DNA from: Alistipes sp. | Lineage (GTDB): Bacteria; Bacteroidota; Bacteroidia; Bacteroidales; Rikenellaceae | Reading direction: 5' to 3' | Assembly: GCA_029051915.1 (NCBI GenBank) | Contig: JAIDKM010000072.1 | Location: 1 to 13,644, forward strand | DNA length: 13,644 nucleotides | Shown here: positions 13,108 to 13,644 of the stretch, piece after piece | Layout: each line of letters begins with the position of its first letter | Position numbering within the stretch: position 1 is the first letter of the stretch | Made by a program: the position numbers and the translations under genes | Notes under the pieces: model-generated | What the model saw: the letters and a program-made list of their open reading frames with translations, nothing else | What the model was told of the DNA's origin: nothing | Database searches by the model: none

Positions 13108-13127
13108 CAAACTTTTTTAAATTCATC

Positions 13128-13644
13128 ATGATGATCCGAACCATCCGTTTCTGGTTTCAAAACGCCCGTCCGGTCTCGCTTCCGCAGTCGCTGTTGCCGG
13201 CGCTTACCGCCGTAGCCCTGTCTTACGGAGGACCCGAGTTCGACTGGATCGCGGCCGGAGCCTCCGTGCTCGGTGTCGTATTCCTGCATCTCGCCCTCAA
13301 CCTTCTCGACGACTGGTTCGACTACCGGGTCGGCTCCGCAGAGGCCAGGCAGAAGGTCGCCAACGAGGGAATTCGGGGTCGGATCATCAAATATCCCTAC
13401 CTGACATCCGGAGAAGCCACACCCTCGCAGTTGCTCGGAGCTGTCGTTGTCATGTTGCTGCTGGCCGCTTCGATGGGAGCGATCGTCGCTGTTGTCAGGG
13501 GGCCGCTCGTCCTCTGGTGGATCGCACTCGCTTTCCTGATCGGGGTGTCGTATTCGGGAGGGCCTCTGAAACTCGGCTTCCGCGGTTTGGGAGAACTCGT
13601 GATCTTCGTCATGTTCGGCCCGCTGCTGATGACCGGGGTATACT
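13128..13644 (+). CDS. menA: 1,4-dihydroxy-2-naphthoate prenyltransferase MenA (3' end outside window)
   Basis: The frame opens at ATG 13128 (MMIRTIRFWFQNARP; the second ATG at 13131 is equally possible) and stays open to the window edge, giving 172 residues of a protein usually near 300. It has the UbiA-family prenyl-diphosphate/Mg2+ motif NLLDDWFDYRVGS (N58, D61, D62, D65). It also has the MenA-type segment YSGGPLKLGFRGLGELVIF followed by FGPLLMTGVY. MenA attaches the polyprenyl chain to DHNA in the inner membrane during menaquinone synthesis. Hydrophobic segments are visible near 42-58, 102-122 and 126-143. It is transcribed divergently from the LysE operon, with the repeat-rich region in between. 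Assignment to MenA over other UbiA enzymes rests on the GGP...GLGEL segment. Confidence 0.88.
   Translation, partial: MMIRTIRFWFQNARPVSLPQSLLPALTAVALSYGGPEFDWIAAGASVLGVVFLHLALNLLDDWFDYRVGSAEARQKVANEGIRGRIIKYPYLTSGEATPSQLLGAVVVMLLLAASMGAIVAVVRGPLVLWWIALAFLIGVSYSGGPLKLGFRGLGELVIFVMFGPLLMTGVY

Larger units (their letters stand above)
12738..13127. other. Gene-free intergenic region between the LysE-family gene and menA
   Basis: About 390 bases with no credible coding frame. From left to right it holds the LysE-family promoter inside a tandem pair of hairpin-forming repeats (12755-12897), a REP-like pair of palindromes (12898-12972), a stretch of about 120 bases with only short GC-rich palindromes such as CCGGGGCCCGG (13022-13032), and a possible -7 box for menA (13100-13107). 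Base composition is patchy, more AT-rich near the genes and very GC-rich in the middle. Confidence 0.7.

Noticed and set aside
12990..13289. Small minus-strand gene of 99 codons
   Set aside because: It runs antisense through the menA start and repeat-free GC-rich sequence and shows no protein-like pattern.

Overview
The window reads as a chromosomal, mostly housekeeping segment of a GC-rich member of the Bacteroidales, most likely Alistipes or another Rikenellaceae. The evidence is the set of Bacteroidetes-type protein families (a DUF4271 protein next to a HemD-like protein, the Bacteroidetes form of uracil phosphoribosyltransferase, MenA), the TAnnTTTG -7 promoter boxes, the lack of clear Shine-Dalgarno sequences, and GC-rich third codon positions that create many long antisense shadow ORFs. 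The genus is an inference.

Left part, plus strand (1-4561): the 3' end of hflX, then upp (uracil salvage) touching a membrane LTA-synthase/sulfatase-family phosphotransferase. A short intergenic stretch (2661-2741) holds an inverted repeat and a good Bacteroidetes promoter. It drives a two-gene unit: a regulator that fuses an RIC/YtfE-like hemerythrin domain to a LuxR/NarL-type helix-turn-helix, translationally overlapped with a CDF-family Zn2+/divalent cation exporter. A bidirectional terminator (4567-4604) separates this side from the next.

Middle and right part, minus strand (4614-12737): read from right to left, one tightly packed run of ten genes: LysE-family transporter, cmk, ispH, an unknown two-TM protein, an S41 C-terminal processing protease, a membrane sensor histidine kinase, a DUF4271 membrane protein, a HemD-family protein, rnpA and yidD. 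Most junctions overlap or are under 40 bases, so they are probably largely co-transcribed. A promoter lies upstream of the LysE gene, an internal one is possible before hemD, and one 82-base gap follows ispH.

Right edge (12738-13127): about 390 bases without a gene. It contains two tandem hairpin-forming repeat units of about 70 bp, the first carrying the LysE-gene promoter, then a REP-like pair of palindromes. A divergent, truncated menA (13128 to the end) follows.

Most genes are ordinary. The parts most worth a second look are the hemerythrin-LuxR regulator with a NarL-like 7-2-7 dyad in its own promoter, the promoter-bearing tandem repeat, and the protease/histidine kinase/DUF4271/HemD-like cluster with no response regulator in view.
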